Assembly (NCBI GenBank): GCA_023238725.1
Contig: CM041550.1
Span: 11,434,940 to 11,498,939 of the forward strand
From: Scortum barcoo
Taxonomy: Eukaryota; Chordata; Actinopteri; Centrarchiformes; Terapontidae
Direction of reading: 5' to 3'
DNA length: 64,000 nucleotides
Made by a program: the position numbers and the translations under genes. Every line of letters begins with the position of its first letter. The first letter of the stretch is position 1. The notes beneath the pieces are model-generated. The model was given only the letters and a program-made list of their open reading frames with translations. It did no database searches and had not been told where the DNA came from. Below are positions 50,588-62,300 of this stretch, piece after piece.

Positions 50588-51039
50588 GTGATTATAAGAA
50601 GGTGTAAGTTTTATTTTTGTGTTGTTTTTTTGTGTTGTTTTATTATTTTTTGCAAATTTTCAGAGAATCTAAAACTTAAACTTGAACTAGAAATCCTCAA
50701 GTTGTCCCCTGAGCGTCCGTCTGCAGTCAACCTCACAGTACGGTTGCTGGCATATGCAAGAGAACAGCCGTGAAGCTGAGGTATAGCTAGCACAACAATG
50801 TCAACATAACATTTCTCCCAGGAAAAAAAAAAAAAAATTAGTCATCACTGTGCACTTACACTTGCGGCACTATAGCCCGGACGTTTGAATCAGACCTAAT
50901 TCATAACAGCCATTTATGATAATAAATACACGTCCAACAATCTCAACACCCCCCTTATCCACCCACCCACCCTCTCTGATTTACAAATAGCTGATAGAGC
51001 AAGCAGCTGACAGAAATAAATGAGCTAATCTGATGGCTG

Positions 51040-51700
51040 TGTAGGACTTCCACCAGATATTAATTCATCAGGAGGCCACAGAGTGCAGACAGATACAAAT
51101 TCCTGCTTTAATTATGTATGGGAGCTGCGCTGGAAACAGGAGACACCTCTACTACCAGGACTATTTCTCAGGGCAACTTTATGAACCCCTTTGATTCCAT
51201 CGTTATTTTGTTTTCCTTTAGATATAATACATGTCCCTCCTGTTTTCCCCAAACACTCAGGACAAAATAGATTTTGTCCCCTTTTATAGCAGTGCTTTCA
51301 CAGGAGACATCTGATAATGAACAAGTGGAAATATAACCTTTGCCACATTAAATTATATTGTTTTCGATTTGCAATTTTTATGAGGCCTTCCTGGAGCCTG
51401 TTTGATGTATTTTGTTCCCACTCGGAGCCTCAAATGGCCCTTGCCGACTGGCAGGCTTATCAAAACCCACGGAGGCTTTATTGAATGAGTGACCAGTGGG
51501 TATCTAAACAGAATGCAGGGCTATTGATTTTGGAGAAGTGGTCTAATTGTTTCTAGTAGACAAGGGCTTGTCCCGATTATTTGATTGATTAGCTTGATAC
51601 TGGTCTGCCTCCTCATCCTCCTTCCCTGGCCAGTTAATAGCACTGTAATCCCAATACACTGCTGTATTTCTAATCCATCATCATTATCATGGCTGTACTC
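51040..51700. promoter_or_regulatory. Candidate conserved element in gpd2 pseudogene intron
   Basis: Complex non-repetitive sequence (GATATTAATTCATCAGGAGG, GGCTTTATTGAATGAGTGAC, GATTATTTGATTGATTAGCT) unlike the repeats around it. The call is by texture only. Confidence 0.25.
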
Positions 51701-51916
51701 AGCACAAGATTAGTCCTTGAGGGTTTTTTTTTCTTTTTTTTTTTGCATTCCTCAATATTAGCTCTTCCTTCTATATGCTAAAGGAGAAAAAATGGAAAGA
51801 AAAAGTCAGCTGATACAATCCATTTGATCTCTTGAGAAGTGCAGGGGAGAAATTGTGAGGCAGTTATAGACAGATTGATACACACATGACAGAAAGATGG
51901 ATAGATAGTCAGAGAG

Positions 51917-53097
51917 CAGGGGTGTGAAGTAACTGAGTGCACACTGTATACTCAAGTACTGCACTGCAGTACAGTTTTGAGGTACTTGTACTTTTGATGC
52001 TACTTTATACTTATACTCCACTACATTTCAGGTTGAAATATTTAAAGATTTATCTGGCAGCTATAATTACAACTTTTTTGAAGATTTTGCATTTAATATA
52101 CATAAGCTTGAAAAACATGGTGCATTGTTATAGAACGAACCAGTGGTTACGAACATTTCTGGCTTGTTCCCCTTTGAAAAAGTATGTATGGGAGTATGTA
52201 ATATTTTATTTGGGGAAAAAAGCAACATTAGAGATCCAAAAAAAATACAATTTATATTGCAGACCTTTGTTTTTGTGTTTAAATCTTTTTTATTGCAGGA
52301 AGCATAAAAAACATTCAGTGTTTCAAGTTTGTCCTCACAAACAAACATGTACACAACTCCCATCCCCCTCCCCAATTCAGAACATTATTTTTAGCTATGT
52401 CAGTCTGAGTCTGTTCACCATGTTGGTCACAGCTGAAATGTCTCAGTGCTTATTTGATGGATTTTCATTCAGTTTTATACATACCATTGTGTTCTCATAT
52501 GATGTATCCTAATGACTTCCTCTGACTTTTCCTCTTGCACCACCATGAGTTCGATGTGTGGTTTTGAGTTAAATGTCTTAACAACTGTTGGATAGATTGC
52601 AGTGAAATCTGGTTAATCTGGTTATCCCTCTCGGGATGAATTTTAATCACTTTGGTGAACACCTAACTTTCATCTGGCACTGCCAGCAGCAGTTTATCCA
52701 ATACTTTGGTTTATGAACAAATACCCGCAAAGTAAATAAAGCTACAATTCAGCCAACCAAATTAGCAAAATGTCACTTACACATCTGTGCATTAATACCA
52801 ATGCAATAATGCAATATATAAAAATATACAACTACTTTTATTTTGATACTTAAGATATACTTTTCCAAGACAGCATGTGCCCTACTACTCACTACTTTTA
52901 GATGACAGTTGAAACATCTTCAAGGACCTCTATCATGTCCAGTTGACTTTCTTCTAACTCTTAAATGACTGTGACCTGAATGATTGAGAACTTTCACAAA
53001 CTACTTAAGTAGAATTTTGACTTTAACTTGGAGAATTTTTACATTACTGTATTGATACGTTTTTCAGTCAAAGATGTGAGTACTTCTTCCATGACTG
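51917..53097 (+). repeat. hAT-like element interrupted by other repeats
   Basis: It starts CAGGGGTGTGAAGTAACTGA, runs through TTTTGAGGTACTTGTACTTT and ATACTCCACTACATTTCAGG, and ends GAGTACTTCTTCCATGACTG. About 1.18 kb, longer than its relative at 39456 because of inserted material: a CCAGTGGTTACGAACATTTC-type repeat near 52138-52200 and a reversed copy of the 11992 repeat at 52560-52735. No flanking target duplication survives. It sits in the gpd2 pseudogene between the exons at 50430 and 54588. Confidence 0.55.
52560..52735 (-). repeat. Reversed copy of the 11992 dispersed repeat
   Basis: CTCGGGATGAATTTTAATCA, ATCACTTTGGTGAACACCTA and ATCCAATACTTTGGTTTATG are the reverse-complement counterparts of the unit at 11992-12392. 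It is embedded in the hAT-like element at 51917-53097, so it arrived later or was carried along. Confidence 0.45.
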
Positions 53098-54587
53098 TGG
53101 GTTGTTGGCAGTATGTCACAGTGGCTCTCCAGTTCAAGCCTCAGACTACATCTGGCTTCAGGCAGTGTGGCCACGGACGGCAGGACATGTGACATGTGGC
53201 GTATGTCTGGGCGAGACCCTGGTAAAAGTCCTGTAGCCACAAAATGAGCAAAGAGAGCCTGAAGCCTGAGAAAAAAAAAAGAAAGGAAGGAGATGGAGGA
53301 GAGCACATGGGGATATAAGTGTGAAGTGATGGAGCGAGAAGCCGTCACTGGCGGAGTCCGCGTGGTCTCCGTCCTTGCCTGTGGTAGTGCCCAGGCCGGG
53401 GTCTTCACTCATTTGTCTAAGAACGTGGAAGGAAGGGGATGGGGGAGTGTGAAGAAGGGTCATACCAGAGGCGTTTGTCACATTGTGTGGAGGTGACACC
53501 TCAGAAGACCTTCTGCACCCCCGCAGTGGACAGCCCATGTCTCCCCCAGTCCTCCCCTAAAGGGAGAAGGGTCTCCATGGCTTCTCACAGTCACACCAGA
53601 GTCCCTGCAAGTCTAGCAGCAGATCTGCACTCCACTGTAGTCAGTTCGACTCTACTGGACTCTCCACTGACAGGACTGGCGTGTTTAAAGACTCTCTTTG
53701 TTCAGTTCCTGCTGCCTGAAGTGGACTCTCTTTTCTGTTTTTGTGGTGAAATCTTTCCACACCACACAACAGCTCCATTCCCCAACCATGAGTCAGACGG
53801 ACAAAGGAGGCATTAGTGTCGCTCACTCTGCCTCTGGAATTAAAGAATGAAAAACTTTTTTTTCCACTGAATATTTCCAGTCCAATCTTTTAGCCCTCTC
53901 ATCCAAAGAAACATCTCCCCTTTGTTCACTGTAACAATTTACACTCAACTCGATGTGTATTATTGTCACTTCAGTTGGAGCTGTGTGCTGCACTGACTTG
54001 TAAGTGTTTAGGAGAAGTGTTAGTTGAACCTCTTCACCCATCAAAATAATCAATTGGACTGTTGAATCCATTGTGCCAGGTCCTCTAAGGTTAATACAGC
54101 TCAAGAGACATTGTTTATCATGCATAACTTTCATTTTGAACAAGTATAAATGGATATTGTCTTCATCTGCGTGCTTTTTATTGCCCATGTGAGGCCTTCT
54201 GCTCCACAGCTACTTTGCTGTCATAAATGTTTAAAAAATGCCCTTTGATAACGAGTTTGTCATTGTTTTATTCAGAAATATCAACCAGCCCATTATAGTG
54301 GCAGGTATTTTTTCAATCGATACACAATAGTGTATTAATATTTAATTCTTTATATGTCACTACGATATAAGAAAAAGTGGACTGCAGCAGCTGGAGCTCG
54401 TTTATTTTCCTGCTGTAGCAGTGATATAGGGAGAATAGACAACTCACTTCAGGGGTGTGCGTGTGCTCACTCACACACACACACACACATATCACATATA
54501 TCTGCAGGACGTGTGTGTCTCCATACCTTAGGTGTCCACATGTTTATGTGTGCCAACACGCCTGTCCCTGCCGTCTTTGTGGAAGAC

Positions 54588-54719
54588 AGGAGAGGAGACG
54601 TCTCGGCACCCTGGAGTGTGTTTTGTCCCCGAGTCATGAAGCCTAACTCCAAGGACACTCTGTCAGTCTGCAGGAACAATGTCGGCACCAGTGACAATGA
54701 ACTGGTGACCATCCAGTAA
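54588..54719 (+). pseudogene. gpd2: gpd2 pseudogene, exon RRGDVLAAWSG remnant with stop
   Basis: It reads RRGDVSAPWSVFCPRVMKPN then SKDTLSVCRNNVGTSDNELV and TIQ, with TAA at 54717-54719; human reads RRGDVLAAWSGIRPLVTDPK, SADTQSISRNHVV and goes on to ITIAGGKWTTYR. The conserved GIRPLV and AGGKWTTYR motifs are lost. No convincing acceptor of the expected phase remains at the 5' edge. Confidence 0.75.
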
Positions 54720-56253
54720 CCATCCAACTATGAATGTTAACACATGATCAGAAATATTTTACCTACCTTAACTACTTCTGATTCAAATCTGGAGGGATTA
54801 TGTGCTTCTATACCAGCTACTCTTACTGTGCACAAGAGGTGGGGCAGTGTTTAAAAAAAAAAAAAAAAGTCACTAAATGCTCTTGTCACCACATTCATCT
54901 GGTCTGTGTGTTTATTTTTTATGTCTCAATGTGTTCTTAAATCAAGGAAACAGATGAGGAAAGTATGTTTTTTTAATCCAAAGTACCATATTTATTTTTG
55001 CCTAGTTTTCAATATGAGGAGCAACATAGTCAAAGGATAAAGTTTTCTTCCGTATTCTTATTCTTATTATTATCAACAAATCCCATGAAAAGACCAGTGC
55101 TAACAGGGTCATCATTTCTGACTTCTCTTCCCTATCCATGGCACAATGGTTCCTACTCAAGGAGTAAATCTGGTCTAAAAAATGACAGACTAACACACGA
55201 TGAATGAGTATTAAGACAAGGAGGATGGTATATGTGGGATTGGAAAAAAAGTGCTCATGTTCATGTTAATGAAGGAACATGTCAGTAAGTGCATCAGTGT
55301 GGCTTACTGATGAGTTTCTAATCGTTTTTGGACAAAATGGAGGTCCATGGTACCAAGGAATAAGACATATCGGGCATTGGCTACACAGACAGTATGTGTT
55401 AGAGGGATCAATTGTTGGCAATAAGAAAAATACACAATATTGGTATCCTTTAGGCACAGTCATCAATGAGCTGTTTAAACAAGAAAGGCATTTTTTAATC
55501 TCCTACAGTAGATAACGGCAGACCAGCTGCTGCAACAGCCTCAGAAAACTTTCACGACGCGAGTTAAACCGCAGCAAAAAGATTCAAACACTCAGAAACA
55601 TAAAAATGTTTGGCAGGTCTTGGGGTTAGACTGCAAACATGGAAATGCGCAGGTGTCGGACTGTGAGTGAATAAGCCACCGGTGGGTGAGAAGTGAACAG
55701 GTCTGCTGAAGTAGTAACAGAGCCTGCTGTCATCCCGCACAGTGTCTCTGTCCTCCTGACAATACACACATATCATCAGGACAGTCCATGCCATGTTAGA
55801 CTTCAAATGAACTGTACAATGACCTGCAAATGACAAGCACAGAGAGTTGCAGCCCCCTGCGACTTTGGTGTGAATGAGTTTTAACCCTTTGTTAGCGAGA
55901 AAGAGGGGAAGAAAGCATAATCTATGATCCCAATGTTTCTGGAATGTTTAAAAAGGTCAATATGCTGATATTTTTGACAGCGCTTGACCTTTTGTGAAAA
56001 AAGTAACAAAACCATTGGAATTGAAATAACTTCTTTGTTTAGTTCTGGCACATAATGTATCACAGTCAAAGCATGCTGTCTCCCCGCAGCATCTGCCCAT
56101 GAGTGACTTGACTGTTAATCCGTCGTATTGATCTAATATCAAAAGGTGCTATTTAAATGCAGCATAACTCCCCAGGAGCCATGATCTGTCAGTAGGCTCT
56201 GTTTGGAGTCTGGCTGAATAACTAATGCCTGTTTTGTCTGTCGCTGTGTCCAG

Positions 56254-56325
56254 GTGGCCCAACATCTGGCCTCCCACCTACAGACGTAGGGCCCTACGAC
56301 GTGGTCAAGAGGGTCATATAACCTC
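56254..56325 (+). pseudogene. gpd2: gpd2 pseudogene, last visible exon VAQHLAS
   Basis: After acceptor GCTGTGTCCAG the frame reads VAQHLASHLQT then TAG (56287-56289). In another frame the DNA continues as a decayed version of the YDVAKM codons (CCTACGACGTGGTCAAGA), showing small indels. Nothing of the following GPD2 exons was found further right. Confidence 0.7.
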
Positions 56326-56330
56326 TAAGT

Positions 56331-59300
56331 CACTTCATTTGTAAGCAGCTTCCTACGGTTGATGACATAAAGTGCTTCAAAATAAAAAAAATATATAGTG
56401 ACAAAAATGTCTCTAAAATCCAAAGAGAGAGAACTCTAAACTTTAGCAGCTACAACCTTAGAAGCACAGTTTCCTCCAGTTTTGAGGGTGGAGCAAGGAG
56501 CAACCAGCAAGCCCTCGCCAGAAACCACCGACTGGCGATGCAGGGCTGCAGACATCACTGTAGCTCTGTCTGACGATGCATAGCTCCAGACGTGATCAGA
56601 CTAATCTTAAATTAGATCTCACATTCGATGTGAAGCCGCTCTAGAGAACTCAAGACCAGAGTCTGCAGAGACATTTTGAGAAGACCTGGTCCAATGTTTT
56701 GCAGCAAAGTTTGGGATCACCTGAGAACGTCTTGTTACGGAAGGTGAAAAGGTGGCTTGGATCGAGGCCTCCTTTCAAAGAACAAGGTGCCATATTGATA
56801 CTTGGATCAGATTATATATTGATAAAATGAGCGATCTTTGTGCCGTCCTAGCTGCTTCTAGGTCCTCTGTTGCCCTGTTTCTATCAAAGGAATTTTTAAT
56901 CAATGTGTTGTCTTCCTGCATTTGGTATGTTCCTGGAACTTAATTTCAACATTGCCCAGAAGATGCTACTAAATGCAAGTTCCAGGTTCTCTCCACGAGT
57001 TATACCACTGATTTGTGCATATTTAATTGGCAGAAAGACTGTGGGCACTTGCGTTACCAATGCAACACCTCATATGCTGAGTATTGAAACTTTCTGTAGT
57101 GGAGACACAGAACAGAAGCTTGCGCCAAAAGCCTCTCAGGTTCTCTAAAGTTCAGGTTATGGGAAGCTCCGGGGGACAAGTTGTTAAGTTTCTGTAGTGG
57201 AAACAAGACTCATGTGGTAAAATTGTATGCACAGTGTATGCAGTCATTGTGGCAGACACCGCTGGGCTTCCTGAGCATGTAAGCAGCAGAGGCAGCTCTT
57301 CCTTGAATTGTGAAGCTCGCGGTAAGGCATGTGAAATAAAATGAGCGGACGACTCGGGTTTGATGCTGAATAGTGAGCACAGACAGAAACATTTTACCTG
57401 TCTTCTGTTTAGCTCCCCGCACTTTTTAAAGACCCGTGATTTAGTGTACAAACGTGTTCACAGTGTGTACCGTTACTGTGTCAAATTAAGCCTGACACCA
57501 GTTTGTGCATTACTGTCTATTTAGAATGGATGTTTTTGACAGCACCATTCACACTGGCAGTAATCCCGGTACCCTTCTCCCCAACCAGCTACTTCAATTC
57601 CAGCTCTGCTATTCCCGCACATGCATTAGATTGACCTCACATTAACCCAGATACATTTGATCTTTAAGAGCCATAAATTGGCTTTTGTCATTACCATAGG
57701 TTAATTACTGAGATTTGCTCTGTACCGTTGCTACACTGAGATTGCAATAATAAGCGCCACACAAAAGCCATTCACACTGCCTGCGTGAGCACTAAATAGG
57801 CATTGTTTTGATCTTTCTATTCCTGTCGGGAGTTTTGTTTGTACTCGTCTATTATTAGCGCTCTAGCTAGTAGTACTTTTGATACAGTTTGATTCTGCTG
57901 AGGTTACTTGAAACCTTGCCCTTCCTGTCATTCTCTCCTTAATAAGTCATCTGACGTGCAGCCCAGAATTGGATCTGATTGCTGTCCTCACATTCCACAC
58001 AGCACCTTTATGAGAAGGAAACTACTCTTTGTTTAACAACTCTCGAGTATGCATTGTGCATGAGATTCCTAAGATCAGAGTTTCACACAGTTTTTTTCCT
58101 TATTAGATTTTAAAATCTGACTTTGCAACTTTATGAGTATGCATTTCATTCAAGTAAACACTGATGAATTCACAGATTGTTTAAAATAAAGACCAAAAAT
58201 GATGGGCCATGGATGTCTGCCATGGTACTAACCGTGCTCATTGCTTAAGATCACAGTTCCAGTGGCACCAACCAGTGTTACAGATGCACTCACAGTGCTA
58301 AAGCTACCTTCTTCTCAGATGAATGTGTGGCAAATTGAATGAAGAGAGTGGTTTTTCCCCTTCCATGCATGCAGTCTTCTACTAACATGGTCTCTGGGGA
58401 CTACTTACTCATTTCTCTTCCAACTAGTACATAAAAAGGTTTGATAACTTTTTTTTTTTGTTGAAGAAATCAAAGGTTTTATCAGCCACCGATGTTCAAA
58501 AAATATTTGAGGTAAAGATCAGTGTGTATATGTGTGTGTGTGCGTGCGTGTGTGCGTGAGAACCGAACATGCTCGTATCTGATTATTACCAGTGGGCGTT
58601 GTTTCTCTGGTGTGCCTTTATGAGAAGTGGAGAGGTTTTAGATTTCTCTCCTTTCATAGAAGCCCTGTGCTCATGATCCTCTTTTAGCTCAGTAACCATG
58701 ACACTCAGACTCTCCCAGTCAGATATGCAGGATTAGTAACAAGACTGCAGATGTTTACTGGAACAGCACATCCATGTTGTTTTTTCCCTGTGATCGTATC
58801 TCTAATGACATATTTTGCCTCCGCACTGAATGCTGTGGCCAAACTTGTGAAAGTTAGAGGCACAGTGCATATTGCAATACATATTAAAGTCTAAAATATT
58901 AAGACATCATAATGTTTCCTCCACCTCTAAGTTTAGATTAGCGCAGTACAGTCATCTATAGGTAATAAAAATCAGCTTTGATTCTTACAAAAAGTCATGC
59001 AATTTACACTGTACGTCACGAAAACATTATTAAAATGCCCTGCACTGTACTGTTGTAGTAGGAGCGTGCTTAAACAACTTTCAGTGGAAACATTCAATCA
59101 GTGGTGCTCCCGAGCCACTGGGGTATAACAAACAGGACTATATTTTGGTCCTGTCGTTAGTTCAAGCCAGTTCACCTCAGGTTGATAGGAAGAGTATGGA
59201 TTACCTGTAAACAGATTCGGCTGGTGACAGGTCTCTCTAAGTGAACCTGGCTGAACTACTAATTGAGCCGTGGGTTTGCTGTGGGGCTTGTGTGGGAGTT

Positions 59301-62300
59301 TCTGTCAACACAGTTTCTAAATTAAACACATTTCGGCAACAGCAAATACTGAAAAGACATATTCATAAGAATTTTTCAGCATTTCTAATATGAAATGCCT
59401 GAATTATTCTACACTGAACCTGCTCTGAAAGATTTTTGGACTTGTTGAAATGTGCCGCTCATCTCATTTTCACTCCACTAGTTGTTCATTTTTTTAATTA
59501 GTTAGTTAGGTCATTTTAGGTCTTCAGACAGTAATCAATAAGTTGCCTTTTCAGGGTTTATGTGAAAAGACTTTCTGCAGTGTGAATGGCATTACTGTAA
59601 ATGAGAGCAAAACAAAATTCACAGTAATTACAGGCTTTAATGAAGATCAGCGCTCCTTTTACTTAAAACTGTAATCTCAAAGATTTTAATTTTGTTACAT
59701 TTTGTGGCACCCATGGCAATAATCTGTGAAAGCAGGTTGTTTTTGTTTTTCTGATTTTCTCCAGGAATGTCCTGCTGACACTGTGTTTTCATCAGAGGAC
59801 CAGGCTCAGTCGCCATCATGTTCCCTAATTCGGCCATAGACAGTGACTTAACAGACGTTTATTTAAATGAAATGAATCTTTAGGCAATATCACACCGTAC
59901 ATTTGTGTTACCTTCAGTGCACTGACCTCTTTGAAACTACATGTAGAGCAGAAAGTGAAACACTTTTATTAGCTACCATCATGATGCCCTGTTTAGTGTG
60001 TCAGACCCTTTACATGCTCAGAGTCATGGTGGTTGGTTATGTTTTAAAATGGGGGAACTAACTTGGAAAGATACATCATTTGTGGGTGGTCTGGGGGTCC
60101 TTCACAAGGAAAAAAATCTGTCCAATCAGCGAGCTAACGATAGATTTGATGACTCGCAAATATGTTTCACATTTCAGTGACAGTACATCCTACTTATAGC
60201 TAGTTTAAAATTAGGCTGGAGTCAAAGGGCCAAGCAGGTGTATTCAACATACGCCAACCCCAATCTTTTCCTATATTTTATTTTCAAATGTTTTGGACCT
60301 TTTTTCCCCCCTAATTGAATAAAAGGGATGGATTGTTCCACTTGCTTCTTTGCTCAGGCGCACATTGAAAATATAGCCTGGAGCGAGGACTGCTAAACCC
60401 AACCTGACCTGTCTATGAGAGGCTGCACATCAGTACATATGCAAAACTGCTATATTCAATATTTGTCTTGTAACAGTGGCTACACTTACTAAGTGAATAT
60501 GAAAGGTTTCGCACCTAGTGACTAATACACACAAAGAATTATCACCTAATTATACAGTTCCACTAAATTTTACTGAGCATTTCAGCACCTTTGTTTTATT
60601 TTTCAGCCCCACAATCCAATTTTGGTTCACTCTTATCGTTCTCGCATTCTCTGTATTGTTTCCAGAAGTAGCAGAAAGCTGTTTTCAGCTTTCAGCAAAA
60701 AAAAAACAACCCAAAACAGATAAATTAATTGTACACTACCCACTCAGCACCAAACAACAGGCAGACACATTTAGTGACTAGCTGGGGAACATAGTGGAGC
60801 ATTTAGCAGCCTAAGAGCCACAGATTTACTTCAGGAGTTGGTGGAGAGCAAAACAGAGCTAAAAGAAGACTGAGGATTGTATGCGCCACTTAAATTTATG
60901 AATAACATCTGGAAAAGTAAAAATACCTTTTGCAGAACCTGTTAAGATTGACTCAGACAGACCACCTTTAGAGGAGGTCAGGATCACATTGTCACTGGTT
61001 CTCAACCAGGGGTAAATAATGCAGCCGTACACTGTTGCCAGCTCACCCAGCTCTGCCTCTTCCTGCTAACTCCAACAACCTGGCAAAAGCTACAAGCAGC
61101 GGCATTGGCTAACAAGTCTTCCTTGCAAAAAGTTATTTAGATTTTATGACAGGAATGGATCACTGAATCCTTTCCTTGTCTTGGAACATGCCATCTGTAT
61201 TAGCAAATCTGCCCGTCGCGCCTGACCAATATCTGATCACAATAAGGGCACAATTAATGAAATAATGAGAATGGATTTTAATACCATAGTACATTTAATA
61301 TTATGTCAGTGTGCATTTAAAAATAAAAATTAAAAAAATGTTCTTGTGTAAATGAATGTAAAAAACAATAGATGAAACAAACACTTTACATTTATTTTTA
61401 TTTTTTATCTTTATACAGACTTAAGTATAGAGGCTGTTTTCCAGCATCTTGTTAAAAGCCCACGTAAAGTAACAGAAACAAAATAGTCAATCTATAAAAC
61501 ATTAACATTCATATATTGATTGTCTCATACATACAAATACAAACGATTATTCACATTAACACATGGTTTAATCGCTCAGGCCGAATAAAAAAGACATGAG
61601 GATCACGTCATTAACTTTCACCCCGCTCAAGTGAAGGTGGTGACAGACTGAATCAGAAAGGACCAGGAGGGAATAATACAAAGAGTGGAAGAGGAAAGGA
61701 AAGAATCCTGCATGAGAGAAACCGTGAACTAAACCCTGAATTAGCTGTCCACGCGTCGTAACAGGGGACTCTATATTAAGAATCATTTGAGAATTCCATT
61801 TTACAGGTTTTCACCCATCGTCACACAGGTTGCACGTTGAACTATGAAGGTGGAGTTGCGCGCCACCTGAACAGCACCTGTACTACTATATCACATGTGA
61901 AATCTGAGAATAACAAACGACTTAAATTAATAGTTTGTAGGCACAGACTGCCTGAAAATAATGAAACACAACCATGCTGTTGTTTAATTCCATTTATGTG
62001 GTCAGAGATTTGAATTGTAGAGCAGTGTTTGGACAATATTATTTGGAATATTTTTGTTTTATCATAGAAAGTAGAAATTCATGTTGAAAATGTGTTGGGT
62101 TAATTATCATTTCAAGAGAATAAGTGGAGCACACACAGTCCAGATACTTTAAGATAACACAGCTGCACCGCTCTGAAACCATGTTTTTATTTATTTTATT
62201 TTTTTTAGCATTTCCTTGTTTTGTTTTTTTGTCTGCAGGCTTAAATTTGTGACTCATTTTAAAATGATATGTATGATTGTATGTATCATATTATATATAC

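Larger units (their letters stand above)
40415..56330 (+). pseudogene. gpd2: gpd2 pseudogene (mitochondrial glycerol-3-phosphate dehydrogenase)
   Basis: The normal gene encodes the FAD flavoprotein of the mitochondrial inner membrane that oxidises glycerol-3-phosphate to dihydroxyacetone phosphate and feeds electrons to ubiquinone (~727 aa in human). At least nine exons or remnants lie in protein order: 40415-40524, 41272-41388, 42644-42768, ~44680-44730, 48413-48577, 49560-49704, 50430-50587, 54588-54719, 56254-56325. Breaks: in-frame TGA (41323) and frameshift in the FAD-binding exon; its GxGxxG glycine motif ruined; lost donor after ~44730; 36-nt net loss with internal frame changes in the exon at 50430; TAA at 54717; frameshift and TAG at 56287. 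The exon for YRMVKEALHERANLL is not found, nor is anything beyond VAQHLA (about 40% of the protein, including both EF hands). Position and orientation beside nr4a2 match human GPD2/NR4A2. Either a lineage-specific loss or a decayed duplicate; a functional copy elsewhere is likely but not visible. Confidence 0.88.

Noticed and set aside
55279..55515. 78-codon open frame between gpd2 remnants
   Set aside because: It matches no part of GPD2 and no recognised transposon protein.
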